From NCBI RefSeq assembly GCF_001949145.1, contig NW_019091362.1, forward strand, positions 10,624,031 to 10,688,030: DNA of 64,000 nucleotides. Direction: 5' to 3'. A program made the translations under genes and the position numbers. Positions 13,307-28,300 of this stretch are shown here, piece by piece. The notes under the pieces are model-generated. The model was given only the letters and a program-made list of their open reading frames with translations. It made no database searches and had not been told where the DNA came from. Origin of the DNA: Acanthaster planci. Taxonomy: Eukaryota > Echinodermata > Asteroidea > Valvatida > Acanthasteridae. Every line of letters starts with the position of its first letter. The stretch's first letter is position 1.

Positions 13307-16300
13307 AAATCAAATCGAAGTCACATTAAGAGGAAACTGATCATCATGGAACATTCACCTCAATAGCCTCCAGGATAATGACGCCATTGTTTTGAATCTT
13401 CAGAACATTATCATTAAGACAGCCACGACAATCTGGAAACAACATGACAGCATGCACGGTGACGCAATCGCTACGAATTAAAATTTGCATAAGTAGGCCT
13501 AATCTTGATAACCCAAGACACTGCACCTGTCCTACAGTATAAAATCTGAAAAGTCAGTAGTTGAGCATTGATACCAATTAAGCCTACAAAATGACCTTCC
13601 GAGAACCTTGTGTCGTTTGTAAAAAAAAAATCTGTTGGCTGTAGATGTCCATTTCTATGTGATTAAGCCTTTGTATTAAGTATCATTCTTATACCATTCT
13701 TGTCCAACGGAAATTATTCTTTATTTACAAGAGAGTGCTTGCTATGCTTAAAGAGGTTGGGACGTAGTCCATATTCAGTTAGTTCGCAGAATACGTGTGG
13801 AGGCCAACACTCCGCTCCATCGAGAGTTTCCCAGCCCCCGTGCATGCAACGGCCATCCAATTGTGCTTGGAGAATTCCGACCTGTCAAGTGACACGCACA
13901 CAAACACACATGCTGCGCGCTCGCACAGGTGCCAAATAAAACACCTGCGATGTGTCCCGCCAGCCAAATTACTGCGACATATCTGACGCTGAAAGCTTCT
14001 GCCTGCCCACATTCGTTTCTTTTTTTATCCGTCTCACCCCCCCCCCCTTTCTCTTCTTCCGTCCCACTGGTCTCTGAGCTGTTATTCCCCCGAGGCACAC
14101 AGCAATTTCCCGCTAGAGTTTCCGTTGCGGCAGCACGCTGCCGGCTCGCGGCGTGGCCGGCCGCTGCCTGCGTGCACTGCCTGATGAGTGCTTGACCAGA
14201 CTTTGGACCCCAAGTTTGTTGACACTGAATTAAGATGATTTCGTTTTCGAATGCATTTGACGCGAGATCTCTCGAAACCCCAGCATGGCTAGAGCGACAC
14301 AAGTCGGTGATATATTACCTCAACACGAAAGAGTTAGTCTACCTAAACCCAACCGACCTTTAGAATCAATATGGTCACGTGAAATCAACTGATTGCCGCG
14401 GAAGGACAGAGAGTTATTTAAGTGACCCATGCGCTTTGTTGAAATTACATTTTTTTTCATATGTTTGTCAGAGTATGTTTCTCTGTGCTTAAGAAGTTTC
14501 ACCAAAATTGAAGGATTGTAGGCCTGTTTGTTCAGAGATTTGGTATAAACGGACTTTGAATTTCATTGTAGCGCCCTAATTGTAAATTAAGCTTTATTTG
14601 TATGCCAAATAATTATGTACTTCATCCCTCCAATTCTGGTTATTTCTTGAAGTGGATTCATTGCGTTGTGTTTCAAACCCAGACATTCAGCTGTGTAGCC
14701 CAGGCCTCTCTTTTGAGCCCGGTTCAAAAGATACAGCAGTTCTGAGGTATGGAGGGAGATAAAAACATTCCAAGTGACGTTTTCACTTGCAATCGGTGTA
14801 TTTTTGTTCCCTTTCTGCGCCCACCCATGGTGGTATTTAGGATGAAATCTCCTTCACTAGAACTTCGTCGACACTGCATATAGCCAATCCAAACTGTAAT
14901 TTCATCCAATTCTGCGTGTGTTTGTGCGCTGGCCGTTACTTATAGCGTGCATTGCTCCTGGCAACACACGCTACGCACTCAGACTGTGCAGAGCAGGGCA
15001 TAATCAGGTTTTCTCGCTTTTACTCTTGGATGGAGCACTACATTTCATGGCAACGGCTCTTGGAAGGTTCACTTTTTTTCATAAGATGTACCCAGGAGGT
15101 GAGACGTGGCCTGCCGGTACATGGAACTGATTTCCTCTCCATCACTAGACGAAATTCGAGCCGCGTCACCTTAGAATTCGTCCTTATTTGCAAGTAAAAG
15201 CTATCACTCTGGTTACACCATTTCCTTTTCCCGCATCTGCATTCCCTTTTTTTGTTACAGTCATTTTTCATGAAGGACCGACTGAGATACTTTATTGAAA
15301 CCATTCCAAGGTTGCTACCTTTTTTATATATTTGATATCCTAAACTAATTATTATCTGTTGTCGCGACCATTGTCAGTTATTACTTTTTTCATTATTGCT
15401 GTTTATGCGTAGTACTCAGCTTGTCATGCTGCTTGTTTATCATATTTGGATCAGAGTGCAGATAATCGATGCCGCGTATTTCCAAAAAAACCTGTTAATT
15501 TCTTCGATAGCACAGGAGCTGGTCTATAGGAAGGGAGTTGTGTGAAATTTATCGGCAAAGTCGGCATCTTTCCGGGTCAACATTTCCTCCATATAGATCT
15601 TGCCATGCGTATATATTATTATACAGCCCACATGCGCCGCGACAGATTTTACGTTAGTGTCTCAGGATCCCTAAGTGACATCTTTTCCCGTTTCCATCGT
15701 GTGCACTCTTTGTTTGGTGCACGCCACAGTATCAGTCTACAGCAAGCGTTTTGGTTCAAAGCTTCATACCAAGTCCCACTATATTGTGACCTCCGACTCG
15801 GGGGGATGATTCACTTCCAGCGGTCGGTGGCTATACACCACTGCCTCTGCCGTGTCTCGCCCCAAGTCTTTCTCAGTCTTATTATGGCCAAATCCCAGAA
15901 ATCGTAATTAAATCTGCCGGTCTTAAATTGCCGTGGAACGCCGGAATGATATCCCGATTCACGAGTAATTGGCGCTGGCCGCTCATACTGTTTTGCGGCG
16001 GTCGCGTGTAGTCCTCGCCCGCTCTTAGTTTGAAATGACAGATGACTGTTTATCACGCTCAGCCCATGCAGCAGTGTTCAATGATAATTCCTTTACACAA
16101 AGAACTGCATATCATGCTGGATTCATTCGGGAAACGATTGTACGTTTCATAAACGCAGAGTATCATGCCAATATTAAACTACCACGCTGTGATGAAACGC
16201 CTTCGGGGAAAAAAACTTCGCATTCACGTTGACGTCACTCTGGTCGTAAAAGTTATGACAGTACCAGCACCAAAGTTGCACGCATTATATCACAATCCCG

Positions 16301-19300
16301 CTATAGACAGGTTTAGAGAAAGAAATGGTATGGCCATTTTTAGAGCGTTGTCTTGGAACTGTATTTGTATTGATATTGGATCGTGTGAACTATCGTTCCA
16401 TTCAGGGAAAGGTGTGATATAGCCATAATGCTTTGGTGCATTTACTATTAAAATTAAACGCCCCCCTCCGAGCAAGATGGTATCTGAATACAACGGCTGA
16501 AATGGTTAACCCCATTCATGATGGTTTTTTTTTGGGGGGGGGCGAGGGAGGAGAGACAAGTTGGACAACTAATCGTGACGGGGCGACACAGATCTTGTTC
16601 ATATGTATTCAGGAGCAACGAGACCTCTTTAAAATCAGGCCGTGCCAACAGAATGTAGAAGCGACAATCATTACTTTCGTAATTCCTGAACTGAATCACA
16701 TCCACCCAAGTTTCTTTTTTCAATTACTTTAATTCACCACCAGTTGTTGAGGATATCCTGTATGCGATATCCTGTCCATGAAACAACACAACGGAGTAAA
16801 ATAAAGGTTATGACAAACAAATGCTTGCGTATATTCAGATGGTGTTAAACAGCTCGACGTCTTGCATTTCACATCTCAACGTTATTTGAAAAAAAAGGAC
16901 AAGAACGAAAAGGAAAGGGAACATGTGTTGGGGCAGATCCCATCAACAGAACCTCATCGTTTTACACGTATCTCTGCTGAATTAATCTACAGCTACATGG
17001 AACATCGTCATTTTACATTCAGTGCGTTTTAACGCATTCGCAACTACCAAGGGTCGGCCAAACATTTCTACTGCAGCCAATATGTGAAGTGATATAATGT
17101 TTGTATATCAAGCTTTGATAGCTGTAGCATTTTTAACCTGAGGGCTCGTAGCAAAAAGTACTCCAAACCAGAGTTTCGCTTCATATTCGAGGAGTGTTCC
17201 CGAAAGAAACATGGCCCAGATGTTCTAACGACGGAGTTGCCCGTGTTGGATTTCAGCTGACATTACCATGCGAGATGCAGTGGGCGCTGGTGGCCATAAA
17301 TAATGATATGTTTTCAGCGCCTACACGGTCGGGCATTGTCGAGTGCAATCATTCGAGTCCATATATTACGGCCTGTCGCCTTATTGAATTTTTAGTCACG
17401 TGCTGCTCCCGGGGAGCACTTTACTTTAAATAGAGCACTCTCAGATCATGGCCCCATGATAGACAACGCCATTTTGCGATTATCACTTTTATCGCCCTTT
17501 AGAAGGGTTAGACGTGCAGTCAGGTCGATCAGGCTTTGCTGTTCAGAACAGGGACCGGCTTCTCTCTTGCTGGAAAAATGATATTTCATCATAAAAGCAG
17601 TTGAATTATAAATGGGTTTAGCAACTCATAAAAAGTAGAATAGGTTAAATGGTAATAAGCAGGTTCGCAGCACATCTACATGATAAAATTCAAAATGTCT
17701 AAAACATTATTGATAGTAGTACACATAGTATATATTGCTGCTAATGTAGCAGGTAGCTATTGTACATGAATTTCCACACCATTAAGCACCAGACAGATAT
17801 TAAAGCCTAATAGTCTGTGTACTGATTTTAAGACGGCGTCGCTTTTGTGGCACGCTCTTCAGCTTCTCCAACGCGTATGTGAGTGGAGTTGTGATATTTT
17901 GAACAGCGGGGATGTCGAACACTTCTTTCTCGAAGTGGTAAATATTCAAGCACTACAGTTGCAGTGACCCAGTTTTAGATACCAGCATATTGTGTACTCC
18001 GGTATTACAAAATGAATGGTTGGTTGTCTCTCAAGACCAATTTCCTGATACAGAAGGCTGTTTGGAGGACGGAACAGGGTTTTTATTAGACCATGACGCA
18101 GCAATTGATGAGCGACGTAAATTAGAAATCTCCCAAATTTACAATCCAAAACCTGGGAATTTCTGAAAACCTTAAGGGTGACGTGAAAACATTACGTTCA
18201 ACACGCATCCTTTTCAGTTGTAAAGAGAGACACTGGATTTGCGTTTCTAAAAATCAAAATGTGGGAGTTCATCTGTCCGCTCGCTCACGGTGTGCCCAGA
18301 ATCAACCAGGGAAATGTCAAAGGCGCGCGGTGCAGAAAACACCGGCGTTCCCGTGCCTGCTGCACGGGACAGGTCCATTAATTATAAGGCCTTTGAGAAA
18401 CAATCTGCTTAGATTGTGGACAAAATATATAGAGTCGTTCCCGCCAGGCACAACTAGCACAAATTGCAGCGGGGCAAGTAATATGTGATTCGTGTTGTAG
18501 ACACGAGAAACTGTTGTTGAAGTAATGGGCCAGCAACAATGTTGCCCAAATCAGTCAGCTGGACCCTTTTAAAACTGCTGCAGGCAATGCATGCATGATA
18601 TGATCCAGGCTCCGTGTATTTTAAATGACCTACACAGGAACAAATTCAAGCTGAAAACATGAAAAAGGGGGACGCAGAAACCAAACTGCAGATAATCAAC
18701 GACTGACCACACAAAAAAAGACGATTTTTAATTCTTTCCCTGAAAGTGTAACGCTCCCATGTTTAAATACAACCAACACTCACGTTCCCGTTGAACTTAC
18801 TTTACTTGCGGCTAGGACGCCGACCGAGACACATGTAACAAATCCGTCAGTGTCAATGGCAAAGGCAAAGATGGGCCTCCGTCGATCTTTTCAGGCGACC
18901 GTGTTTGTCCTTTGTCGATCGATGAAATGACACAGTCGCAGACCCGAGGAGTAATAAATCAAACTGACGAATTTGCCCTTCAGAAGTAGGCCTTGATATA
19001 CCTGTTGATTTTTTCCCCTCCCAATGTTTCTTCCTTAAACGCTTTCAGTATTTGCATGGCCTGTGAGAGTCTCTATCTGTTGTAGTAATTCCCACTTAGA
19101 AACAGCTTAAATGTTACATCAAAAATCAATTGCCGTATAGTTCGCCGCGGTATCAAAATGCACGCATACCCATAACCCAACATGGAGAACCTCTCTGCAA
19201 TCCATCGTCGTCCCCAGTGCATTTGAACGATGGGCCTACCATCTGATACTGAAATCACTCGGTGATGTGACTTGGGTATAGGGTTAGAGCCTTCAATACA

Positions 19301-22300
19301 TGTGAAAGCGATGTTGACTTGAAGAAGCATGTCATGCCGGATTAGGCGCTTTTCCACAGCACTATAGATTTGACCCAGGCCACAATTTGATACGAGGATT
19401 AAGACTGTAGACTGCAAAAATACGAAGTTATATATGTATACCTGACACACTTTTTGTTCCTTTTCTGAGCAAAACGAATATGAACATGAGTGAGAATCAT
19501 CGCAGGAGAATACTGAGCGGTATGCTGTATTACCCGTGTTCGATACACTGATTGTACGGAGGTCGACACAGCTTCAGCAAGGCTTAAAATAATCTCGAAT
19601 ATATCTTCAAATGCTATCTTGCTCAAACTTGATGCTGTTTCTGCACGAACAGATTTGGTCTTTCATTACCCCATAAGATAAGGGAGATACCGGCAATGTT
19701 CTTCAAGCGATGTCATCGAAATATCCTCCAACAATAATGCGGTCCTATGTACGTATTAGTTGCCATAGTAACCTACATTTGGCGAGAAGACCGACTTGCA
19801 CGATCTGGAACATAATGAAGATAAGAAACTGAACCCCGATTTTCCATCTCCAGTAAGCCGGCCAACTATACATAGCCTAAGAAATGATAGCCCATCAATG
19901 ACCGTCTGATTTGTGAAAGCTCGAGTCTGCTGAAATAGCCGTCAGGTCGTCGCGGGGGGGGGGCGGAAGCTGAAGGCTGTCCTCTCGATTTGCTGTCGGA
20001 TATAGCTGTGTCAGAATCGATTGGGTATGGATGTGAATATTCAGCCGCGGCCGCTGTTTCTGGGTCAGAAATATTTCCATTACGACGAATACCCGGTAGG
20101 TAGAACATCTTTGACTTCAAGTACAGGAATACGATACAGTAATAGGTTGATCAGAGAAAATGAGTATATAAACGGGAGGTGAACCCATGACCGTCGGGAT
20201 ACAATTCCAGCGCTCTCCTGTAGTCTAGCTGTCTCGCCTTAACCGGCGGTCTTGATTGACAGCCTTCACAGTTTAATAGGCATCTGTGCTAAAGGAGTAC
20301 TTGTCAGAAGCCATAAACATGTATGTGACATGCATTCAGGAATCATGATTCATAATGCGTCGTGTGCCTGGAAGAAGGGCGTAAGTGCGTTTTACTTCCA
20401 TTTGCCGGGCACACGATGCTAGTATTGCTATTAACTTACGCGAAATGGAAACTCTGAGTCCTTCGGAAAGAATAAAGCTTACTAATGCAAATACACAACA
20501 CAAAAATACACAACCAAAAAACGGACGGTAGGTTTATCATTGTTCGTTTCGTTGCGAGACATGTTTCCTTTTTAGGAAGTGTAAGTACCGTGTCGTGGTA
20601 AATCAAATGCATATCCGCCTCGAGCACAGCACCCCCCTCATCGGTTGAAAAGAGCCGTGTTGGTCGGTAGTGCTTGTGTTGTTAGGAGGCCTACCGATGC
20701 AACCGTGACGCGTGCATATCCTAGCCGTACGTGAACAAGCAAAGTTCAGATCCGACCAAACGAGCCTCCATTGCTAAGAAAAATGCACCCTCTCTGGTCC
20801 AGCTCGAGACCCATTTGTGCAGTGACAAGATCACGCAGTCGTTCTGATCGTAACCATTTTTATTTATGGGCCTGTTCAACAACCTGCGGGATCTACGAAA
20901 TTTTTCACCATGAACACTATTTAAAGATTCAGTCCTCCCTTCCAAGCATCTCATATCTGGAAGGCATTTGTGATACCCAACGAACTAGTACTATTCCAAC
21001 GAGTGTTCTTGCAACGGTCACCGCGAAATTCCCATCCCTGGTAATGCTCACTATACCAGCACTTTACATAATTTATGAAAAGGGAGAAATTTCTTTTGTT
21101 TTAACCTGCACTAGTCTTGCTTCAAGCAGATTCGAATGAAAAGCAACAGAAATCTTACCACGACTCAAAAACTAAATTACTCAACAGCCCTATAACAGTC
21201 CCAACTCCTCCGCTTTCAATATGATTTCACATAAGATTAGGATTAACAAATTCAAAAAGAATAGAAATTTTCAACAGGGGCAAGAAGTATTATTCATCTC
21301 TTAAATGTTGTTCAATCATGGCTGGATATACTCCTAGAGAAGCTGGTTTTTTTCAGTGATTATGATGTACTATCGTGTGCGTTATTGCAACTGTTTTGTA
21401 TATGGTTTAATCATCAACAATCTGCCGGTCGGTATAAGACCAAATATTTGGATACTCGATCGAATTGAAGGTGGAATATTCGAATATTGAATTATTCGAA
21501 TTAACTCAGCTCCTACGGCTGCAGGCTACCATTCAAATGGGTTGGCACTAGTAAGGGATGCTGTTTGATGATGAGTGTGTCATACAAATAATAAATGTTT
21601 GTAAGAACAAATTAATGAGGTGACAGATGGACTGTTCGATTCCACGAGGCACAGCCAAGCGCAATGGAACATTTCATGTATCACCGAATTCGATTCGTGT
21701 CCGAAGCGCTACCCATGCACTGGTAGTACCGCGTAATGTTAGACTGGTTTCCGTACCCACATAGTTTTCCTCTTTCTTACTGGAAATGAGATAGGCCTAC
21801 ATGAAAAGGGGCAGGGACCAGTCAAGTGAAATCAAGTTCTACACAGCAGGTAACAGTTGAATTGAACGAATACTTCAATGACATGTGATCAACGATCCAC
21901 CAATGAGATGATGGGGGTTTTCAGGTATTGTGTATGTAATATTTTAGCCTTGTGGCTTTGAGCAATCCTCAAATTGGGTATCTCAGCGTCATGCATTGCC
22001 AAGCTCACGAGGGAGCTGGCGAGTACACTTGAAGCTTTCGCAACGTTGCTATCAGAGATTCGTGACTAAGTGTGTCTCTACAACGGATTTCAGTCACGTC
22101 CGCGCACCAACTTGTTAAAAGTCCTGCATTAAAAAGGTACGCGCGGGCATGCAAGCGCAACGAGTTTACGTGGCCAGTCCAACGTGTAAACATTGTCAGT
22201 GAAAAAAATTGGACTGGAATGTTACACGCGAGGACATAATTTATTAAATACATGTATATCATCTCCATGCTAAATAAATCGTTACGAATGAACGGCAGGT

Positions 22301-25300
22301 GATATGGAGATTGAATTCAAGGTGGAGAAAGGCCCTACTCAAGGGCTTAATGTAACACTGAAAAAACGCTGCACGCGGACAACTTAATGGCAGGCATGAC
22401 ATGAAAAACCCCGGCACAGAAACCTTAAAATGTTACGCTTGTTTCCTGAAACTTGAACTTGTATTGAGCATACATACGTGTATTCTTGTTTGAAAAACAC
22501 GCTGTTGAATCAACAAAACGTTAACATACACAAAAAAGAAAGCCGCTTGGATATTTCCCTGCGGAGGGGCACTTTCAAACCTCAAAGTAGTCAGGAATCA
22601 AGATAAATCTATGCTACAAGAGTAGAAGGGAATAAAACGCCGCCAACGAGATAAAGATATACCTTGTGACCAGAAACACCACACGCGTGCACTGTTCCCC
22701 TTTTACACATAGGTCTAACTGGACTTAAATTAAAAAAAAAAAGAAAAGAAAAAGGTGACGTCAAAGCGAGTCCCTTGCGACGTCGACACAAGCCGGCCTC
22801 TAATATGATCAGGACTGTATCTCTGCGCATGGCCAATGGATGTTGTCACGGAATTCTGCGTGTTTGCTCTATGAAGTGGCCAGAAGCCGCCGGGCGTGCC
22901 GGGGTTCGCCGCATGTTGGCGCTGGGAAACAAGATTCTATTAATGCTTTCCACCGTGGCTTCGTGAAATGTAGAAACTCTACTGGATCACATTGAATCCC
23001 TGAGAAAGGGGTTGTCACTCTGGCGTCGCAGAGTGATGATCTGGTCTAGTGCGAATTGACAAGACTGGAAATATACTCCGCAGCTGTAAAGAACGTTAGA
23101 TTTACTCTTTTAATTGTGTGTTTTGGTCGTCCTTATCCAACTGTTACTTAGCTAATCAATCAATGGTTTCCATAAGTCTCTAAAAATTACCTGTAGTTAC
23201 AGACACCGTGGTTTTGTTCTTTATGAAGCTTCAGCTACAGCACGCCCCGACAAACACAGCTCAGACTCGTGCGCTCAGTTAACACATACACCCCCAAAGG
23301 CACCTCCTTTGGGCGGTTTAAAACCGACCCACGCTTTACAGATCGATTTATCCGTCAACTTCTTGTTTCTGTAAGGTAACTCGTGTGAATGGGCCCTCAG
23401 CGTGAGAGGTTTTTACCAATCACGTGTATGTCGTTTCCCTCTTGTATGAAAGAAACGATCAATTTCATTTGCAGCGCGCCTGTCTGCAGTAGAGAACCCT
23501 GGCTTTCTCCTATATTCTTCATTAGCCTTACACAAGCCTGTGTTTTTAAGTTTTTGCCAGCTATATTGACTTGCTTTTCTTATTTTGTGAAAAAACTCTT
23601 TTACCATAAAGAGGAAATAAATGCCATTACTTACAGCCAAACCATCTCTAAGAATCTACCAGTTGCTACCAGTTGCTTCTAATATCCACACAATCCCACA
23701 CTATCAAATCTGGCCCATTTTTAAAATCTCTTTGCCACGACTTTTTTCGGGTACCTGTTATTGCACCGTTTGCGCGCCACACACACAGCACGGAGCGCGG
23801 CTCGGTGATGATAATGCGAATTCAATCGGTAAAATAAATCAACATTTTACACCGTTACCTTAATGGCTGTGACCAGCTCTATACCATTACCGACTGAAAT
23901 GAGTCTGAATCTGAAGCCACGCGTCGATGCACACGCAATAATTTCGGAGCGGTAATCGACTTGAGAGCATATTCTGTAATTCCGTTTGAGAAAACCCAAT
24001 TCGGCGTGATACGCGGATTCAGGGATGCTGAGCCCGGTGTCTCGGACCCAAGCCGGACGGTACTTTGTGCACGTGGACCAAACGACTGTTTCAGGAGCGC
24101 GTTTTTCCAACGACTCAGACTGTTACTCCTGGCATACATGACCACCGATATTATGCAAACTTATTTTTACACTGGCCTTCGAACCCAAACCGTCCAACCT
24201 GGACTAGCTATTATACTCTACTCCCGAGTGACTTCAAGTGCACCATGTGCATCTGTGTTCGTGTGTAGTCGTTTACATGATTTTCTCGTTTACTCTTCTA
24301 CAGCAGCCATATTAATACGCTATTAATACGCAACTTTTCTTGAATAACTGATGACTGCTAATAAAATCCAAAATAAATAACAACAACAACAATAACAACA
24401 ACAACAACAGAACAACAACAGAATGAGACCAAACTCGCAGGGCACTGTTTTCAAATCGTTTGAGGGGGCGACCTTTTACACAACCAAATAATTTGCATAA
24501 GCGACAGTCCTTCGTTTAAAACATGCTTCCAATACAGCCTTGTCCTTTGCATGAACTCGCACACAATCTCCACAACTATTTGCTGGTAGAGAGTCGAAAT
24601 CAAGACTCCAAATGTATGTCCTGCGGATAACTCTTGTTACCTGGTAGTGCCAGGGAAAATATCAAAAATGTGTCTTACTCGAATCGATTTGGCGCTGCTC
24701 ATGAACTCCAAATCGTTGTTGCCTGTAATTGCTCGAGTTTGTACTTGTGCGTGCTGCAGGGAAGAGGACGTCGTGTCGTGCTTCGAACTGCCAAAGGCCT
24801 TAAGCACACATTAAATGTTCTACCTGAATAATGTGCAACGGGTATATAGTCACGAATATGGATCAGGAGTCAGTCCTAAAACTAGTGAGAGAAATAGACA
24901 CTAGTTTGCTACCCACTACAATCCTAAAATACCAGCAAAATGTCGGAAATGTCACTGAGTTCATTTGACTGAGCACCAACAGCCGGGATTGGAAATGAAC
25001 CATTGAACGCCTAATTCAGACAGAAAAACAACTTCTTTTGCTTGAGTTCAATTTCATTCGACAAATGACACCTGGTCAATTTAAGAATAAGAGACTAAAT
25101 GAATTCCATACTCTAACTTTGCACTTTGTACAATCGTTTTATCCACCAGTAGTGCACAAAATGACAGATACTCATTACGATAATGCTGATTGGCCAAAAA
25201 AAGTACAAAGTATCACGATAAGCCTTTCACGGCCGTCATACATGAGCATAATCAACGCATATGCACCAAACAGCGAATGGATGTCAAATGAAACGTTTTA

Positions 25301-28300
25301 ACCATGTATATCCTTTTCAGAAACCAACATATGCCACGATCAGTAGAGAATTGCGAAATCAGAGATGGTTACAACCATTGGAGAAATTGTGAAATCGACG
25401 ATACTTGCAAAAATTTTGTCAGTTGCAAAATCCATCTTTAAGATCTGCAGAGACCTCTTATTCTTACGCTGAAGTCGATGTAAGCATGTTTATGTATGTC
25501 TCATACAACTATTTTCCTACCACAGCATCTTGAGGAGAAACTGGCTTACAGCGTTAAAAACATGTCGTGTGATTTACACATAAATTAATACAGCTCTTGG
25601 GTTACATTCTATCCTTGTATCCAGACATGTCTTTATTCAATTATGCTGTTATGATGGGGAGCTAAGTTTTCCGGTACCGGCTAGGTTTACTCGCATTACC
25701 GCCAACAGTATTTTCTTAACAATTTTAAAATCTTCGAAAGAGCTAGCCCTTCGGGGAAATAAAAATGTAAAAGAGAGAGGGGAAAAATAACAGAAAGGGT
25801 GGATGGGGGGGTATGTTCAGTTCTTCCCATTCAGTGATGTAATTTCATTAAAACATTGCTACTTATTATCCAAATTTTGCTGCACTTAAGTGTACACGGA
25901 GCTAAAAGCCACCTCAGAGTTTGAGGCTAATAATTGTTACCAGTCAAAAAACCTCGCGTTCCTTTCCATGAAAATCAATGTTGGCTAGATACGTGTATAT
26001 GTTGGCTAGATACGTGTACTCGTTTGTCACGTCGTATACAGGCCTATCTGGTGCACACATCTTTGACGGCACTTTCCTTTAGTGTATTATTACTCAGAAA
26101 GTTTATCGGTGGAAGACTTTAGCCTTTACAACCAAATAGACCTCTGCACGCGGTAAGGCTAGACGATCTTAGCATCCTTTCCAGTCCACATTAAGAGGCC
26201 GGCATTACAGAGTGTTATCATGTGCCTATTGCTTTAATTTCGAATGCATTGTTAATGATTGATTCCAGGGGCGTGGCCACAGTAGATGTTGATGTTAGAT
26301 CGATCGACATCAACCAATGCGATGATGGAGATGGAGTCTACGCCGGGACACATAGATGCAGCAACACGACCAAGGTATTTGTCGTTTTATCCTAGTAGAG
26401 TAACGAAAGCTACAAACTTTGGAAAACGACAGAATACATGGAGGACGGTTCGCAAATCAATACGGGCGATTGACAATAGTGCACTTCCAAGAGTTTGCGT
26501 TTGCGTTGGCCGATCACAACACGGAAAATCTGTCGACCCTTTCCAAATGCGCATGGATCGACATATTTCGCGCACTGTGATTACCAACGCGTTACAAACT
26601 CTCGGAGGTGCACTTTTGTGAATCGCCAATATTCTTTAATTCCTTTGCCGTATCAATCACAGACAATCAAAAGTTCATTCCACTTGATTTGCCACAGTAC
26701 ACGGAACCATATGGATCATTTGACTGATAGGACAATCTTGTCGAGAATGCATCTTTGCATAGGAGGGTTAAAAGTGCTTCACATAATAATAAATTGATTC
26801 ACTTCCTATGTCTCCAACAAGAGGATAAGCTCCAGCGATGACCTTTGTTAACCCACGGTTAGTGGACTAACTTGAAACGCTCAGAGCTTAACTGCGAAGC
26901 ATTGCGAGTTACTGTCATGCCCATGCAGCCACACTGCCGCAACGCACACACACGGGAGTATTGAACTGGGCAGAAAAGGGGGTCTTGCGCCTGAGTGAAC
27001 ATACACTGGGTAAAGGCATATTAAGTCAACAAAAAATCACTCACCTACGAACAAATCATTTCATCCTCGATCTGAATGCTTGCACAAGTATTGAAACATC
27101 GGTGTTAGGCATTGAGTTGCAAAAAGCTGTCGACGTACCAAAAAAAAAAACCATCAAAAAACAAAACAAAAACCTATGGCTGACAGTGCTCTTTAATTAA
27201 CAGCACACATAAAGCCGCACGTGTGACTCGTGGCCAAGAACGCTGGGGACATTGTTCATTGGTGTATAAGCACACAGAAGAACATTTATAAACGTGAACA
27301 TACCCTTAATAATGAAACGCACACGTCAGTAACTGTAGAAGGAAATGCTAACACATTACTTACATGAACGTTCAGAGTCCATAAAACGGGAATTGCTGTT
27401 AAATAGTGTAAATGTGTTCGCGCAGAAACACACTTACTGAATATTAATGGCTTTATTTTTTTCGGTGTTTTCTTTCTCTTTTGAAATGGGTAGACCTGTA
27501 TCATGTAAATAGTACCCCGGATTGGCGGGTAAACTTACTCTCAAAACATTACACTCGAAAGTCGTTGCGAATTCGCATTGAGGGAAAACGCGTGAGTGAC
27601 GTCAACGCAGCAACGGTCACGAAACCGGCGACTGTCAGACTCGAGGGTATAAACCTGACCTGACTATCACGTGACGCTGTGCTCAGTCGAGCACGTAACG
27701 AATATAGCACCCACCCTCATTTTGCACAACTTGACAAAACGCGGAATGGAAGCCCGAGTTCACTGTCGCAGTCATGCATGGCATGTCGTCAAATTAGGTC
27801 TTGTAAATGCTGCACAAGGTCGAACAGGTGATTCTAACGAAATCGGGGTGCATGTGCGGGTGCTCATAAATTAGATTATGGGTGGCACGTGGTGCATATC
27901 AATACTCAGAACTACTTTGTATGGCACGGAGTGTTATATGGTAATTGGTGTTATTCGTCTCCTGTCTTGCCTCTGTCTCCGATGGTGCAATATTATAGTT
28001 TCTTTGGACAAAATCACGTCCGTTGGCGCAGCACATGATAAAATATACTCCTTCTAATTAACCCAAAGCCCCAATGCACTTCATTTATATCTTGGGAAAA
28101 TAAATACATTAATAAAAAGTACAGTGCTATCTTCATAAGACAGCAAGAAAAACCCGCGGAAGTGCATATTGTGCCACTTGGACAATAGTCACAATACATT
28201 ATATCCAATATATGGTGCACAAGGAAGGGAAATACGCTGCAATGGGAATAAAGACGATGTGGATATAAAATACCCCTTACGGTTATAAGTACTACTTTCC

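Larger units (their letters stand above)
3661..26268 (+). other. GPCR intron 1 (22.6 kb), no supported exons
   Basis: The donor is GTGAGT and the acceptor GATTCCAG. ORFs on either strand are short or look random and none joins in phase with the gene. Contents seen: a CAACTCGA/CAACA pentamer repeat (4918-5081), a CGTCGC-bordered repeat (about 8446-8715), a 13-bp inverted repeat (11742-11911), (TA)17 (13271-13304), a tRNA-like relic (20172-20255) and a (CAA)n tract (about 24380-24421). No enhancer could be identified by eye. Confidence 0.7.

Noticed and set aside
13775-14302. 175-codon minus-strand ORF
   Set aside because: Spans a C/G homopolymer and GC-rich low-complexity stretch with overlapping ORFs on both strands; no recognisable protein feature.
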